DNA of 64,000 nucleotides from Actinomadura sp. NBRC 104412 (lineage in GTDB: Bacteria; Actinomycetota; Actinomycetes; Streptosporangiales; Streptosporangiaceae): the NCBI RefSeq assembly GCF_030269515.1, contig NZ_BSTM01000008.1:186001-250000 (forward strand). The letters are read 5' to 3'. Positions 32,228 to 41,132 of the stretch are shown here, in pieces (within the stretch, counting starts at the first letter, position 1; each line of letters begins with the position of its first letter). Below the pieces are notes generated by a model. The model searched no databases. It saw only the letters and a program-made list of their open reading frames with translations, and was not told the DNA's origin. The translations under genes and the position numbers were made by a program.

Positions 32228-33064
32228 ATGATTGTGGTGACGGGTGCGACCGGGAACGTCGGACGGTCGCTGGTGCGGGCCTTGACGGAGGCCGGGGAGC
32301 GGGTGACGGCGGTGTCGCGGGGCCTGGCCCCGGTGGACCTGCCGAGCGGGGCCGGGCATGCGCGGGCTGACCTGTCCGCGCCGCGGACGCTGCGGCCGGC
32401 CTTCGACGGTGCCGAAGCGTTGTTCTTGCACGACGGTGGACAAGGGGGCCATGGACTCGACCCGCGAGCCATCCTGGACGTGGCCATAGGCGCAGGTGTC
32501 CAGCGGGTGGTGATGCTCTCCTCGCAGGGCGTGGTGACCAGGCCGAAGTCGCCCTCGCACGTGCGGGTGATCGAGGAGGCGGTGCGCGAGTCGGGCCTGC
32601 CCTGGACGATCCTGCGGCCCGGCGGCTTCGCGTCCAACGCCTTCGCCTGGGCGGAGTCGGTACGCGCGGAGCGGACCGTCGCCGCGCCGTTCGGTGATGT
32701 GGGGCTCCCGCTGATCGATCCGGCGGACATCGCGGAGGTCGCGGCCGTGGCCCTGCGCAAGGACGAACACACGGGCCACGTCTACGAGCTGACCGGACCG
32801 GCGGCCGTCACGCCCCGGCAGCAGGCCGAGGCGATCGGCGCGGCCCTCGGTGAGACGGTGCGGTTCGTGGAGCTCACCCGGGCCGAGGCGCACGCGCGGA
32901 TGGCCGCGTTCATGCCTGAGCCGGTCGTGGAGACCACACTGGCCGTCCTGGGCGAGCCCAACGCGGCCGAACTGCGGCTCAGCCCGGACGTCGAGCGGGT
33001 GCTCGGCCGCCCGCCCCGCCCCTTCGCCGAGTGGGCTCGCCGCAACGTCGCGGCATTCCGGTAA
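32228..33064 (+). CDS. NmrA-like NAD(P)-binding oxidoreductase (Qor2/YtfG-like), 278 aa
   Basis: Atypical SDR: N-terminal VVTGATGNVGRSLVRAL (G-x-x-G-x-x-G, ~5-14), LHDGGQGG, VQRVVMLSSQGV, PWTILRPGGFASNAF and PLIDPADIAEVAAVAL. Members reduce quinones with NADPH or sense redox state. ATG 32228 has GGGAG five bases upstream and is preferred over GTG 32222. It is controlled by the divergent HxlR gene (inference from layout and palindrome). The final 30 residues (ERVLGRPPRPFAEWARRNVAAF) are typical of the family. Confidence 0.85.
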   Translation: MIVVTGATGNVGRSLVRALTEAGERVTAVSRGLAPVDLPSGAGHARADLSAPRTLRPAFDGAEALFLHDGGQGGHGLDPRAILDVAIGAGVQRVVMLSSQGVVTRPKSPSHVRVIEEAVRESGLPWTILRPGGFASNAFAWAESVRAERTVAAPFGDVGLPLIDPADIAEVAAVALRKDEHTGHVYELTGPAAVTPRQQAEAIGAALGETVRFVELTRAEAHARMAAFMPEPVVETTLAVLGEPNAAELRLSPDVERVLGRPPRPFAEWARRNVAAFR

Positions 33065-33135
33065 GAGGTGAGGAGTTCGCCGTCGGCCGCCCCAGCGGGC
33101 GGCCGACGGCCTTTCTCGTCGAGGCGGTTCGCTTC

Positions 33136-33164
33136 TTGACGTGTTCCACAAACGTTTTCATACT
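33136..33164 (+). promoter_or_regulatory. Promoter with LacI-type operator for the sugar-acid operon
   Basis: TTGACG (33136-33141) and CATACT (33159-33164) are separated by 17 bases. The palindrome AAACGTTT (33150-33157), with the central CG typical of LacI operators, fills the spacer. The -10 box ends seven bases before the ATG at 33172, so the transcript is leaderless or nearly so. Autoregulation by the LacI protein is very likely. Confidence 0.65.
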
Positions 33165-33171
33165 CGTCGGC

Positions 33172-34173
33172 ATGACCTCGATCCGGGCGGTCGCGCTGGC
33201 CGCGGGGGTGTCGGTGTCGACCGTGTCGCGGGCGATCAACAATCCCGAGCTGGTCAACGCCGAGACCCGGCGGCGGGTGCTGGAGTGCGCGGACCGGTTG
33301 GGCTACCGGCCGAACCGGGCCGCCCGGTCGCTGGTCCTGGGACGGACGTCCAATGTCGGGCTGATCGTGCCCGACATCGCCAACCCGGTGTTCGCCCCGT
33401 TCATCAAGGGTGTCGAGGCGTATTTCCGGGACACCGACTACGCGGTCTTCCTCGCCGACACCGACGAGGACGCCGCGACCGAGGTGCGGCTGGCCGAGGC
33501 CATGGTCGAGCGCGCCGACGGCCTGATCCTCTGCGCGCCCCGTATGTCGGGGATGCGGGTACGGGCCATCGCCGCCAAGACCACGGTTGTGCTGGCCAAC
33601 CGGCTCAGCCGCACCGTCCCGTCCATCGCGCTGGACTTCGGGCCGGGCATCGCGCAGGCGCTGTCCCATCTGAACGCGCTCGGGCACCGGCGGATCGCCT
33701 TCCTGGCGGGGCCGCGTGACTCCTGGTCCAACAGGCAGCGGCGCAAGTTCCTGACGGCCGGGTGCGCCGAACGGGGCATCGAGCTGATCGAGCTGGGCCC
33801 GTACGAGCCGAAGTTCACCGGCGGGTATCGGGCGGCCGACGAGGCGCTGGCCACGGGGGTCAGCGCCGTCTTCGCCTACAACGACCTGGTGGCGCTGGGC
33901 GTGCTGTCCCGGCTGCACGCCCGTGGCGTACGGGTGCCGGACGACCTGAGCATCGTCGGCTTCGACGACGTGCCCACCGCCTCGATGGTGTCACCGCCTC
34001 TGACCACCGTGGCCGTGCCGATCCCGGCGCTGGCGCGCGCCGCGTCCGCCATGCTCCTCGCCGAACTCAGGGCGGCCCACCCCGACGGAGGGAGGGTCGC
34101 GCCGCCGCCACGCCCGCCGGCGCCGGAGCTGGAGACCCGACTGCTCATCCGGAGCACCACCGGGCCGACCTAG
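33172..34173 (+). CDS. LacI-family transcriptional regulator, 333 aa
   Basis: Textbook LacI HTH at the N-terminus (MTSIRAVALAAGVSVSTVSRAINNPELVNAETRRRVLECADRLGY), then a periplasmic-binding-protein-like core: GLIVPDIANPVFAPFIKGVE, ADGLILCAPRMS, LGHRRIAFLAGP, AVFAYNDLVALGVLSRL, LSIVGFDDVP. Length is typical. The start ATG 33172 lies directly after its own promoter; upstream ORF extension (33031) is rejected. It heads a run of eight + strand genes with mostly overlapping or short junctions, ending at 41132. The inducer is probably the transported sugar acid or an intermediate. Confidence 0.9.
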   Translation: MTSIRAVALAAGVSVSTVSRAINNPELVNAETRRRVLECADRLGYRPNRAARSLVLGRTSNVGLIVPDIANPVFAPFIKGVEAYFRDTDYAVFLADTDEDAATEVRLAEAMVERADGLILCAPRMSGMRVRAIAAKTTVVLANRLSRTVPSIALDFGPGIAQALSHLNALGHRRIAFLAGPRDSWSNRQRRKFLTAGCAERGIELIELGPYEPKFTGGYRAADEALATGVSAVFAYNDLVALGVLSRLHARGVRVPDDLSIVGFDDVPTASMVSPPLTTVAVPIPALARAASAMLLAELRAAHPDGGRVAPPPRPPAPELETRLLIRSTTGPT

Positions 34174-34202
34174 CCCGGACCCTTCCAGGAGGACCACCCC
34201 CC

Positions 34203-35426
34203 ATGAGAACTCCGCTGCGAACCTCCGCCGTCATGCTGGCCGCGTCCATGATCGCCTGGCTGTCCGCCTGCGGGGCGCCCGAGAGCGGGACGGGCTCGGC
34301 CGGCGAACCCGCGCTCGCCGACGTCAAGGCGCCGTCCGACCCGGTCACGCTGAACATCGTCGATGTCGCCGGCAACCTCCAGCTCACCCAGAAGATCTTC
34401 GACAACTACAAGGCCGCCAACCCCAAGCTGGTCGAGCGGATCACCTACACCAAGCTCACCTCGCCCGAACTGGCGGGCAAGGTGAAGGCTCAGCAGGACG
34501 CCGGCCGGCTGGACATCGATCTGGTGCTGACCGGCACGGACGGGCTCTCGGCCGGGCTTGAGCAGAACCTGTGGGTGGACCTGGTCGGCAAGTACTCCAG
34601 CAAGCTGCCGAACCTGAACTCCATCTACCTGGAGCCCGCCGCCAAGATGCAGGCGCTCGCCAAGAACAGGGGCGTCACCGTGACGTACTACCCGTCCGGG
34701 CCGCTCATCGAGTACGACCCCAAGACCGTCCCGAACCCGCCCAAGACCGCCGACGAGCTGCTGTCGTGGGCGAAGGCCCATCCGAAGAAGCTGATGTACG
34801 CGCGGCCCGCCAACTCCGGCCCGGGACGCACCTGGATCATGGGCCTGCCCTACATCCTCAAGGACTCCGACCCGATGGACCCGGTCAACGGCTGGACCAA
34901 GACGTGGGCCTACCTCAAGGAACTCGACAAGTACATAGAGTACTACCCCAGCGGCACCACCCAGACCATGAAGGAACTGGGCGAGGGCACCCGCGACATC
35001 ATCCTCAGCACCACCGGCTGGGACATCAACCCGCGCGTTCTCGGGCAGGTGCCCAAGGACGTCAAGGTCGGCGCGCTCAACGGCTTCACCTGGGTCACCG
35101 ACGCCCACTACATGGTCGTCCCGAAGGGCATCTCCGGCGAGAAGCTGCACGTGCTGACGGACATGATGAAGTTCGCGCTCACACCCCAGCAGCAGGCCAT
35201 CACCTACGACAAGGGGTACTTCTACCCAGGGCCGGCCGTGAACGGCGTCACGCTCGGCATGGCTCCGCCGGAAAGCCGGAAGGTCCTCCAGGAGTTCGGG
35301 CGTCCCGAGTACGAGAGCCTCATCGCCGACAACCCCAAGGCGCCGCCGCTGGACGCCAAGGCGATGGTCGCCGCGTTCGACAAGTGGGACCGTGAGATCG
35401 GCGGCCAGAAGGTGAAGAAGTCGTGA
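34203..35426 (+). CDS. ABC transporter substrate-binding lipoprotein, 407 aa
   Basis: The signal peptide ends in the lipobox LSAC (~20-23), so it is a lipoprotein. The mature part is a type II solute-binding fold: VTLNIVDVAGNLQLTQKIFDNYKAANPKL, LDIDLVLTGTDGLSAGLEQNLW, LGEGTRDIILSTTGWDINPRVLGQVP. The start ATG 34203 has AGGAGG about 10 bases upstream (34188-34193). It sits before an ATPase and two permeases of the polyamine/iron (Pot/Fbp) kind. Genes downstream suggest a sugar acid or an aldonate-like anion as ligand (inference); polyamine or thiamine is less likely. Confidence 0.87.
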   Translation: MRTPLRTSAVMLAASMIAWLSACGAPESGTGSAGEPALADVKAPSDPVTLNIVDVAGNLQLTQKIFDNYKAANPKLVERITYTKLTSPELAGKVKAQQDAGRLDIDLVLTGTDGLSAGLEQNLWVDLVGKYSSKLPNLNSIYLEPAAKMQALAKNRGVTVTYYPSGPLIEYDPKTVPNPPKTADELLSWAKAHPKKLMYARPANSGPGRTWIMGLPYILKDSDPMDPVNGWTKTWAYLKELDKYIEYYPSGTTQTMKELGEGTRDIILSTTGWDINPRVLGQVPKDVKVGALNGFTWVTDAHYMVVPKGISGEKLHVLTDMMKFALTPQQQAITYDKGYFYPGPAVNGVTLGMAPPESRKVLQEFGRPEYESLIADNPKAPPLDAKAMVAAFDKWDREIGGQKVKKS

Positions 35427-36529
35427 CGGTCGCCATCGAGGAGAACCGGGTGCGGTTCTCGGAGTTGCGGATGGAGGGGGTGACGCGGCGGTTCGGGCCG
35501 GCGGTGGCGCTGGACCGGATCGATCTGCGGATCAAGGGCGGCGAGTTCCTGGCGCTGCTCGGCCCCTCCGGGTGCGGCAAGTCCACCGCGTTGAACTGCC
35601 TGGCCGGGTTGCTGCCGCTGTCGGCGGGGGAGATCTGGCTGGACGAGGAGCGCATCGACGGGCTGCCGCCGGAACGCCGCGAGTTCGGGATGGTGTTCCA
35701 GAACTACGCGCTGTTCCCCCACCTGTCCGTCCGCAAGAACGTGGCGTTCGGGCTCGCGGTGCGCCGGATGGGCAAGGCCGAGACCGCCCGGCGCGTGGAC
35801 GACGCCCTGCGGCTGGTGGAGCTGACCGAGCACGCGCACAAGCTGCCCGGTCAGCTGTCCGGCGGGCAGCAGCAGCGGGTCGCGATCGCCCGTGCGGTGG
35901 TGCTGCGGCCGCGGCTGGTGCTGATGGACGAGCCGCTGTCGAACCTCGACGCCAAGCTGCGCGTCCAGATGCGCACCGAGATCCGGCGGATGCATCAGGA
36001 CCTCGGGCTCACCACCGTGTACGTGACGCACGACCAGGAGGAGGCCCTCGCCCTCGCCGACCGGGTGGTGGTGCTGCGGGACGGGCGCATCGAGCAGTCC
36101 GGCACGCCCGAGGAGGTGTACACCTACCCGTCCAGCACCTACATCGCCGGGTTCATGGGGTACCGGAACCTGCTGGAGATGCCCGTGGTGTCGAAGGACG
36201 GCGGGCGGGTGACGATCGCCGACCGCGAGCTGCGGCTCACCGGCGTCCCCCAGGAGAAGATCACCGGGGCGCACGCGGTCGCGGCCGTGCGCCCGGAGGA
36301 CTTCCGTCTCGCGGACGGGACGTCCGAGAAGCGGAACCTGCTGACGGTGCGGGTGGAGGTGTCGGAGTTCCACGGCCGGGAGGTGGCGGCGGAGGGCGTC
36401 ACCGGGGACGGGCACGTCGTCCACTTCCGGCTGCCCGAACGGGTCGCGCCCGGCTCGCGGGTGGAGCTGACGGTGCCGGAGGAGCGGGTGCTGGTCTTCG
36501 GTGAGTCCCCCGGGCCGGAGGAGGACTGA
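35423..36529 (+). CDS. ABC transporter ATP-binding protein (PotA/FbpC type), 368 aa
   Basis: The complete nucleotide-binding domain has Walker A GPSGCGKST (~49-57), Q-loop VFQNYALFPHLSV, signature LSGGQQQR (~150-157), Walker B RLVLMDEPLSNLD and switch VTHDQEEAL. A C-terminal TOBE-like domain of ~100 residues follows (HAVAAVRPEDFRLA). The start is GTG 35423, overlapping the binding-protein stop (GTGA). It ends at 36529, one base into the permease start. It energises the two permeases encoded next. Confidence 0.92.
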   Translation: MTVAIEENRVRFSELRMEGVTRRFGPAVALDRIDLRIKGGEFLALLGPSGCGKSTALNCLAGLLPLSAGEIWLDEERIDGLPPERREFGMVFQNYALFPHLSVRKNVAFGLAVRRMGKAETARRVDDALRLVELTEHAHKLPGQLSGGQQQRVAIARAVVLRPRLVLMDEPLSNLDAKLRVQMRTEIRRMHQDLGLTTVYVTHDQEEALALADRVVVLRDGRIEQSGTPEEVYTYPSSTYIAGFMGYRNLLEMPVVSKDGGRVTIADRELRLTGVPQEKITGAHAVAAVRPEDFRLADGTSEKRNLLTVRVEVSEFHGREVAAEGVTGDGHVVHFRLPERVAPGSRVELTVPEERVLVFGESPGPEED

Positions 36530-37485
36530 TGGCCGTCGAGGCGCCCCCCGCACGCCCACCGGGGAAACGCGGGAAGCACGGGAAGCCGCCGCCCGAGCGG
36601 GTGCGCGGCGGGCTGCGGCACCGGCTGGCGGAGCGGGGCGTGGACCGGGTCCTGCTCCTGCTGGTCCCGGCCGTGCTCGTGGTGGGCGTGCTGTTCCTCT
36701 ACCCGATGATGTACGGGGTGGGGCTGTCCGTGCAGCCCAAGAGCGGCGGCGGGATGTTCGCCAACTATCAGGCGTTCTTCAGCGACGCCTACCAGCGCGG
36801 CACGATCACCAAGACGCTGCGGCTGGCGCTGCCCGCCGCGCTGTTCAACGTGGCGGTGTCGGTGCCGATCGCCTACCGCCTGCGCGGACGGTTCCGCGGG
36901 CGGCGGCTGCTCACGGCGGTGCTGGTGCTGCCGGTGACGCTGGGCACGGTGCTGGTGGCGGACGGCATCCTGCGCTACCTGGGCCCGCGCGGCTGGCTGA
37001 ACCGGCTGCTGCTGGACATCGGGCTGATCGACCAGCCGATCCGGCTGATCTACAACTACTGGGGCGTTCTGCTGTCGCTGGTCATCACCGGGTTCCCGTT
37101 CGCGTTCCTGCTGGTGCTGGCCTACCTGTCGGGCATCGACCCGAACCTGGAGCGGGCCGCGGCGACGCTGGGCGCCGGTCCCTGGCAGCGGATGCGGCGG
37201 GTCACGCTGCCGCTGCTGGCGCCGGGCCTGGCCACCACGTTCGTGCTGGCGTTCGTGCTGGCGTTCTCGGTGTTCCCGTCCGCGAACCTGGTCGGCGAGC
37301 CCGCTGGGGAGACCCGGGTGATGGCGATCGCGGCGTACCAGGCGGCGTTCGAGAAGTACGACTACTCGATGGCCTCCACCATCGCCGTCCTGATGGGGGT
37401 GTTCGAGCTGCTGGTCATCTCGTTCACGCTGCTGCTGCGCGGACGGCTGTACGCGGGCCCCGCGATGGGAGGGAAGGGATCATGA
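36529..37485 (+). CDS. ABC transporter permease, 318 aa
   Basis: Six membrane helices after a ~40-residue Pro/Lys/Arg-rich cytoplasmic N-terminus (KRGKHGKPPPERVRGG). The coupling loop EAA motif reads LERAAATLGAGPWQRMRRVTLPLLAPG (~205-231). ATG 36529 overlaps the ATPase stop (TGATG). The first helix is VLLLLVPAVLVVGVLFLYP, with VGLSVQP following as in Pot/UgpA-type permeases. It works as a heterodimer with the following permease. Confidence 0.9.
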   Translation: MAVEAPPARPPGKRGKHGKPPPERVRGGLRHRLAERGVDRVLLLLVPAVLVVGVLFLYPMMYGVGLSVQPKSGGGMFANYQAFFSDAYQRGTITKTLRLALPAALFNVAVSVPIAYRLRGRFRGRRLLTAVLVLPVTLGTVLVADGILRYLGPRGWLNRLLLDIGLIDQPIRLIYNYWGVLLSLVITGFPFAFLLVLAYLSGIDPNLERAAATLGAGPWQRMRRVTLPLLAPGLATTFVLAFVLAFSVFPSANLVGEPAGETRVMAIAAYQAAFEKYDYSMASTIAVLMGVFELLVISFTLLLRGRLYAGPAMGGKGS

Positions 37486-38345
37486 CGGCCGTTCCCGTCC
37501 CGTCGACGTTCCGGCGGCTGCCGCGCCGCGGCCTGACCGGCTGGATCGTGTGGGGCTGCGTCGCGTTCTTCCTCGTCAACCTGTTGGCGCTGATCCTGTC
37601 GGTGGTGGTGAACTCCTTCGGGACGGCCTGGTTCACCGGCTGGCTGCCGCAGGGCTTCACCACCGCCTGGTACTCCGACGCCTGGAGCGAGTTCGCGCTG
37701 GGCGAGGTGCTCCAGGTGACGTTGAGCGTGACGCTGGCGGTGGTGGCGCTGTCCCTGCTGCTGGGCGTGCCCGCCGCGTACGCGCTGGCCCGCCGCGACT
37801 TCCCCGGCAAGCGGCTGGTGATGCTGCTCCTGCTGCTGCCGGTCGTGCTGCCGCCGATCACCTACGGCATCCCGCTGGCGACGGTCCTCTACAAAGTGCA
37901 CCTGGCCGGGACGATGACCGGTGTGGTCGCGGCCAACCTGGTCCCGGCGCTGCCGTTCGTGGTGCTGGTGATGACCCCGTTCGTGGAGCAGATCGACGCG
38001 AACGTGGAGTCGGCGGCGCGCATGTGCGGCGCCAAGACACGCCAGGTCTTCTCCAGGGTGCTGGTGCCGCTGCTGCTGCCGGGCATCCTGGCCGCGGGGA
38101 TCCTGGTGCTGGTGCGGACGGTGGCGATGTTCGAGCTGACCTTCCTGGTCGCCGACGCCGACAGCCAGACGCTGATCGTGGCGCTGTACAGCGCGGCGTT
38201 CACCCCCGGCATCCGGGCCGCCCAGGCCATCGACGCGATGGCCGTGATCTACATGTCGCTGTCGGCGCTGCTGCTGGTCATCGCGCTGATGTTCGTCAAT
38301 CCCACGCAGATCGTCGCACAGGTCAGGGAGCAGACACGTGAGTGA
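37482..38345 (+). CDS. ABC transporter permease, 287 aa
   Basis: Inner-membrane component, PotC/UgpE-like: first helix WIVWGCVAFFLVNLLALILSVVV, then LQVTLSVTLAVVALSLLLGVPAAYALARRDFPGKRLVMLLLLLPVVLPPI, and the EAA loop VESAARMCGAKTRQVFSRVLVPLLLPG. ATG 37482 overlaps the first permease's stop (ATGA); the much longer frame back to 36501 is a shadow of the first permease. The following SDR gene begins 8 bases before its stop. Confidence 0.9.
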   Translation: MTAVPVPSTFRRLPRRGLTGWIVWGCVAFFLVNLLALILSVVVNSFGTAWFTGWLPQGFTTAWYSDAWSEFALGEVLQVTLSVTLAVVALSLLLGVPAAYALARRDFPGKRLVMLLLLLPVVLPPITYGIPLATVLYKVHLAGTMTGVVAANLVPALPFVVLVMTPFVEQIDANVESAARMCGAKTRQVFSRVLVPLLLPGILAAGILVLVRTVAMFELTFLVADADSQTLIVALYSAAFTPGIRAAQAIDAMAVIYMSLSALLLVIALMFVNPTQIVAQVREQTRE

Positions 38346-39102
38346 TGCGCGGTTCGACTTCTCCGGCGAGCGGGTGGTGGTGACCGGGGCGGCCGGGCTG
38401 ATCGGGCGGGCGCTGGTGGTCCGGTTCGCCGAGGCCGGGGCCACGGTGCTCGCCGTGGATCGGGACGCCGACGGGCTGAAGGTGTTCGCCGACCGGCGGT
38501 TCCCCGGTCCGGGGAGCGTCGCCACCCTGACCGCCGACCTGGCCGAGGAGGAGTCGGCCGAGCGGGTCTTCGCGTGGGTGGACGCGGCGGGCGGCCTGGA
38601 CGTCCTGGTCAACAACGCCGCCCTCACCGAGTACCGGACCCCGTTCATCGACCTCGACACCGCGACCTGGGACGCGGTGATGGGCGCCAACCTGCGTTCG
38701 GCGTACCTGCTGTCGGTGCGCGCGGTGCGCCGCTGGCGGGACGGGGGACGCGGCGGGGTGGTCATCAACATGTCCTCGCCGGGCGGGGCGCGCGCCCACG
38801 AGGACCAGAGCGCCTATGACGTCACCAAGGCCGGCCTGGAGGCGCTGGCGCGGGCGATCGCCGTGGAGCTCGGCGGCCTCGGCATCCGTGCCAACTGCAT
38901 CGCCCCGGCCAGCGTGGTCGGGGACGTCCGTCCCACGACCGACATCCCCTCGGGCCGCACCACCTCGCCCGACCAGGTGGCGGACGCGGCGCTGTTCCTC
39001 GCGTCCGGTGCCGCGTCCCAGATCAACGGCCATGTCGTGCGCGTGGACGGCGGCCTGCACGCGCGGCTGCGTACCGACCCGTCCCAGGAGCAGCAGAGAT
39101 GA
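38338..39102 (+). CDS. SDR-family oxidoreductase, 254 aa
   Basis: Classical SDR: VVVTGAAGLIGRALVVRF (~13-30), LVNNAALTEY (N-N-A-A, ~90), INMSSPGGARAHEDQSAYDVTKAGLEALARA with the Ser and Y-x-x-x-K (YDVTK) intact, then a C-terminal NGHVVRVDGGL. It starts at GTG 38338 within the end of the permease gene. In this operon it may oxidise a uronate or aldose to the lactone or acid that feeds the dehydratases (inference). NAD(P) specificity is not clear. Confidence 0.85.
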   Translation: MSDARFDFSGERVVVTGAAGLIGRALVVRFAEAGATVLAVDRDADGLKVFADRRFPGPGSVATLTADLAEEESAERVFAWVDAAGGLDVLVNNAALTEYRTPFIDLDTATWDAVMGANLRSAYLLSVRAVRRWRDGGRGGVVINMSSPGGARAHEDQSAYDVTKAGLEALARAIAVELGGLGIRANCIAPASVVGDVRPTTDIPSGRTTSPDQVADAALFLASGAASQINGHVVRVDGGLHARLRTDPSQEQQR

Positions 39103-39141
39103 GCGGCAGCGGTCCAGGGGAGCGCCCAGGAGGGAGACGGC

Positions 39142-40044
39142 GTGAAGCTTGAGGGTGTCCTGTTCTTCCCGGTGACCCCGTTCGGGAGCGACGGCGGGGT
39201 CGCGGCGGACGTGCTGGCCGAGCATGTGCGGCGGGGCATGGCACACGGTCCCGGCGGGGTGTTCGTCGCGTGCGGCACGGGTGAGTTCCCGTCCCTGTCG
39301 GAGGACGAGCACGAGCTGGCGGTCCGTACCGCCGTGGGCGAGGTGGCCGGGCGGGTTCCGGTGATCGCCGGGGCGGGCGGCCCGCTGGGCGCGGCGGTGC
39401 GGCAGGCGGCGCGGGCGGCGGCGGCCGGGGCGGACGGCCTTCTGCTGATGCCGCCCTACCTGGCGCAGGGCCCCGCGAACGGGCTGCACGCCTACGTGAC
39501 CCGGATCGCCGAGGCCGCCGGGATCCCCTTGATCCTCTACCAGCGGGGCGGGGTCGCGCTGGACCCGGCGGAGGCCGTCGCGCTCGCCCGTATCCCCGGC
39601 GTGGTGGGGCTGAAGGACGGCGGCGGCGACATCGACCGGATGGCGCGGATCGTGAACGCCGTCCGCCGCGAGGTCGGGCCGGACTTCACCTTCTTCAACG
39701 GGCTGCCGACCGCGGAGCTGACCGCCCCCGCGTACCGGGGGATCGGCGTGGACCTGTACTCCTCGGCCGCGTTCTGCTTCGTCCCCGAGGTGGCGACGGC
39801 GTTCCGCGCCGCGCTGGACGAGGGCGACGACGCGGGCGTGCGACGCCTGATCAGCCGGTTCTACGCGCCGCTGGTGGAGCTGCGCGCCACGGTGCCCGGC
39901 TACGCGGTGTCGCTGGTCAAGGCGGCGGTGCGCATGGAGGGACTGGACGTGGGTTCCGTCCGGCCGCCGCTCACCGACCCCGGGCCCGACCACCTGCGGG
40001 AGCTGGCCGACATCGTCAAGGCCGGGCGCGGCGCCCTCCCATGA
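39142..40044 (+). CDS. 5-dehydro-4-deoxyglucarate dehydratase (DapA superfamily), 300 aa
   Basis: DHDPS/NAL-type TIM barrel: LEGVLFFPVTPFGSDG at the N-terminus, GVFVACGTGEFPSLSEDEH (~37-55), GLLLMPPYLAQGP, IPLILYQRGGVAL with the active-site Tyr, and GVVGLKDGGGDIDRM carrying the Schiff-base Lys. The 'F-V-A-C-G-T-G-E-F' and 'L-Y-Q-R' features fit KDG dehydratase (to 2,5-dioxopentanoate) rather than DapA. The start is GTG 39142, with GGGAGACGGC upstream. A 39-base gap separates it from the SDR gene. It is part of the glucarate/galactarate route. Confidence 0.87.
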   Translation: MKLEGVLFFPVTPFGSDGGVAADVLAEHVRRGMAHGPGGVFVACGTGEFPSLSEDEHELAVRTAVGEVAGRVPVIAGAGGPLGAAVRQAARAAAAGADGLLLMPPYLAQGPANGLHAYVTRIAEAAGIPLILYQRGGVALDPAEAVALARIPGVVGLKDGGGDIDRMARIVNAVRREVGPDFTFFNGLPTAELTAPAYRGIGVDLYSSAAFCFVPEVATAFRAALDEGDDAGVRRLISRFYAPLVELRATVPGYAVSLVKAAVRMEGLDVGSVRPPLTDPGPDHLRELADIVKAGRGALP

Positions 40045-41132
40045 CGATCACGAAGGTGAAGAGCACGCTGCATCGCGTGCCGATGACGCGGCCGTGGAGC
40101 CCGGAGATGACGCACATCCACGTCATCGTGACCGAACTGACCACCGCCGACGGGCGCACCGGTACGGGCTTCTCCTGGACACCGTGGGTCGGGGGAGCGG
40201 CGGTGCACGCGCTGCTGGAGTCCGACATCCGCGCGCTGGCGACGGGGCTGCCCGCGCATCCCGAGGTGGTGTTCGACCATCTGTGGTGGCGGCTGCACGA
40301 GGCGGGCCGGGGCGGCCTGGTCACCATCGCGCTCGCCGCCGTCGACCTGGCGCTGTGGGACCTGCGCGCCGCCGGCACCGGACTCGTGGACCTGCTCGGG
40401 CGGCGCCGCGACTCCGTCACGGTGTACGGCAGCGGCGTCAACCGGCACTACACCCTCAAGGAACTGGTCGCGCAGGCCGAACGGTGGAAGGCGCGCGGCC
40501 TGACCGCCGCGAAGATCAAGGTGGGGCTGGACGACCTGGCGGAGGACGTGGAACGGGTCGCGGCCGTCCGCGAGACGCTCGGCCCCGACGCCCTGCTGAT
40601 GGTGGACGCCAACCAGCTCTGGGACCTGCCGCGCGCCATCCGCGCCGCCGAGGCGTTACGCCCGTACGACCCGTACTGGATCGAGGAGCCGCTTCCATCC
40701 GCCGACGTGCACGCCTACGCCCGGTTGCGGGCGAGCGTGGACGTGCCGATCGCGCTGGGCGAGAACACCTACACCACCTACGAGTTCCGTGACCTGCTCG
40801 CGGCGGGGGCGTGCGACATCGTCCAGCCGAACGTGGTGCGGGTCGGCGGGATCACCCCGTTCCTGAGGATCGCCGAGCTGGCCCGCGCCCATGACGTCCC
40901 CGCGTTCCCGCACCTGCTGCCCGACATCTCCGGGCAGCTCGCCTGCTGCCTGCCGATGCCGCCGATGGTGGAGGACGTGGAGGACGCCTCGTTCGCCGAC
41001 CTGGGCCTGCTCGCCGAGCCGTACCCGGTCCGCATCGACGGCGGCGTGCTGCGCCCCGGGGACCACGGCGGGCACGGGATCCGGTTCGACCCGGCCGCGC
41101 TCGCCCGGACGAGGGTCAGGACGAGGGGCTAG
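40041..41132 (+). CDS. Mandelate racemase/muconate-lactonising enzyme family dehydratase, 363 aa
   Basis: Enolase superfamily: AAKIKVG gives the K-x-K bases (~155-160); metal ligands are in LLMVDANQLWD (Asp), PYWIEEPLP (Glu) and IALGENTYTTYE (Glu); VPAFPHLLPD carries the catalytic His (~298). The capping domain is at the N-terminus. Next to a 5-dehydro-4-deoxyglucarate dehydratase and an ABC importer, the likely job is dehydration of a hexarate (glucarate, galactarate or talarate); mandelate racemisation is not excluded. ATG 40041 overlaps the previous stop (ATGA). It is the last gene of the LacI operon and ends one base from the convergent gene. Confidence 0.85.
   Translation: MTITKVKSTLHRVPMTRPWSPEMTHIHVIVTELTTADGRTGTGFSWTPWVGGAAVHALLESDIRALATGLPAHPEVVFDHLWWRLHEAGRGGLVTIALAAVDLALWDLRAAGTGLVDLLGRRRDSVTVYGSGVNRHYTLKELVAQAERWKARGLTAAKIKVGLDDLAEDVERVAAVRETLGPDALLMVDANQLWDLPRAIRAAEALRPYDPYWIEEPLPSADVHAYARLRASVDVPIALGENTYTTYEFRDLLAAGACDIVQPNVVRVGGITPFLRIAELARAHDVPAFPHLLPDISGQLACCLPMPPMVEDVEDASFADLGLLAEPYPVRIDGGVLRPGDHGGHGIRFDPAALARTRVRTRG

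Noticed and set aside
36501..37481. 614-aa permease ORF starting at 36501
   Set aside because: The first half is out of frame with the first permease; the true second permease begins at 37482 within the ATGA overlap.
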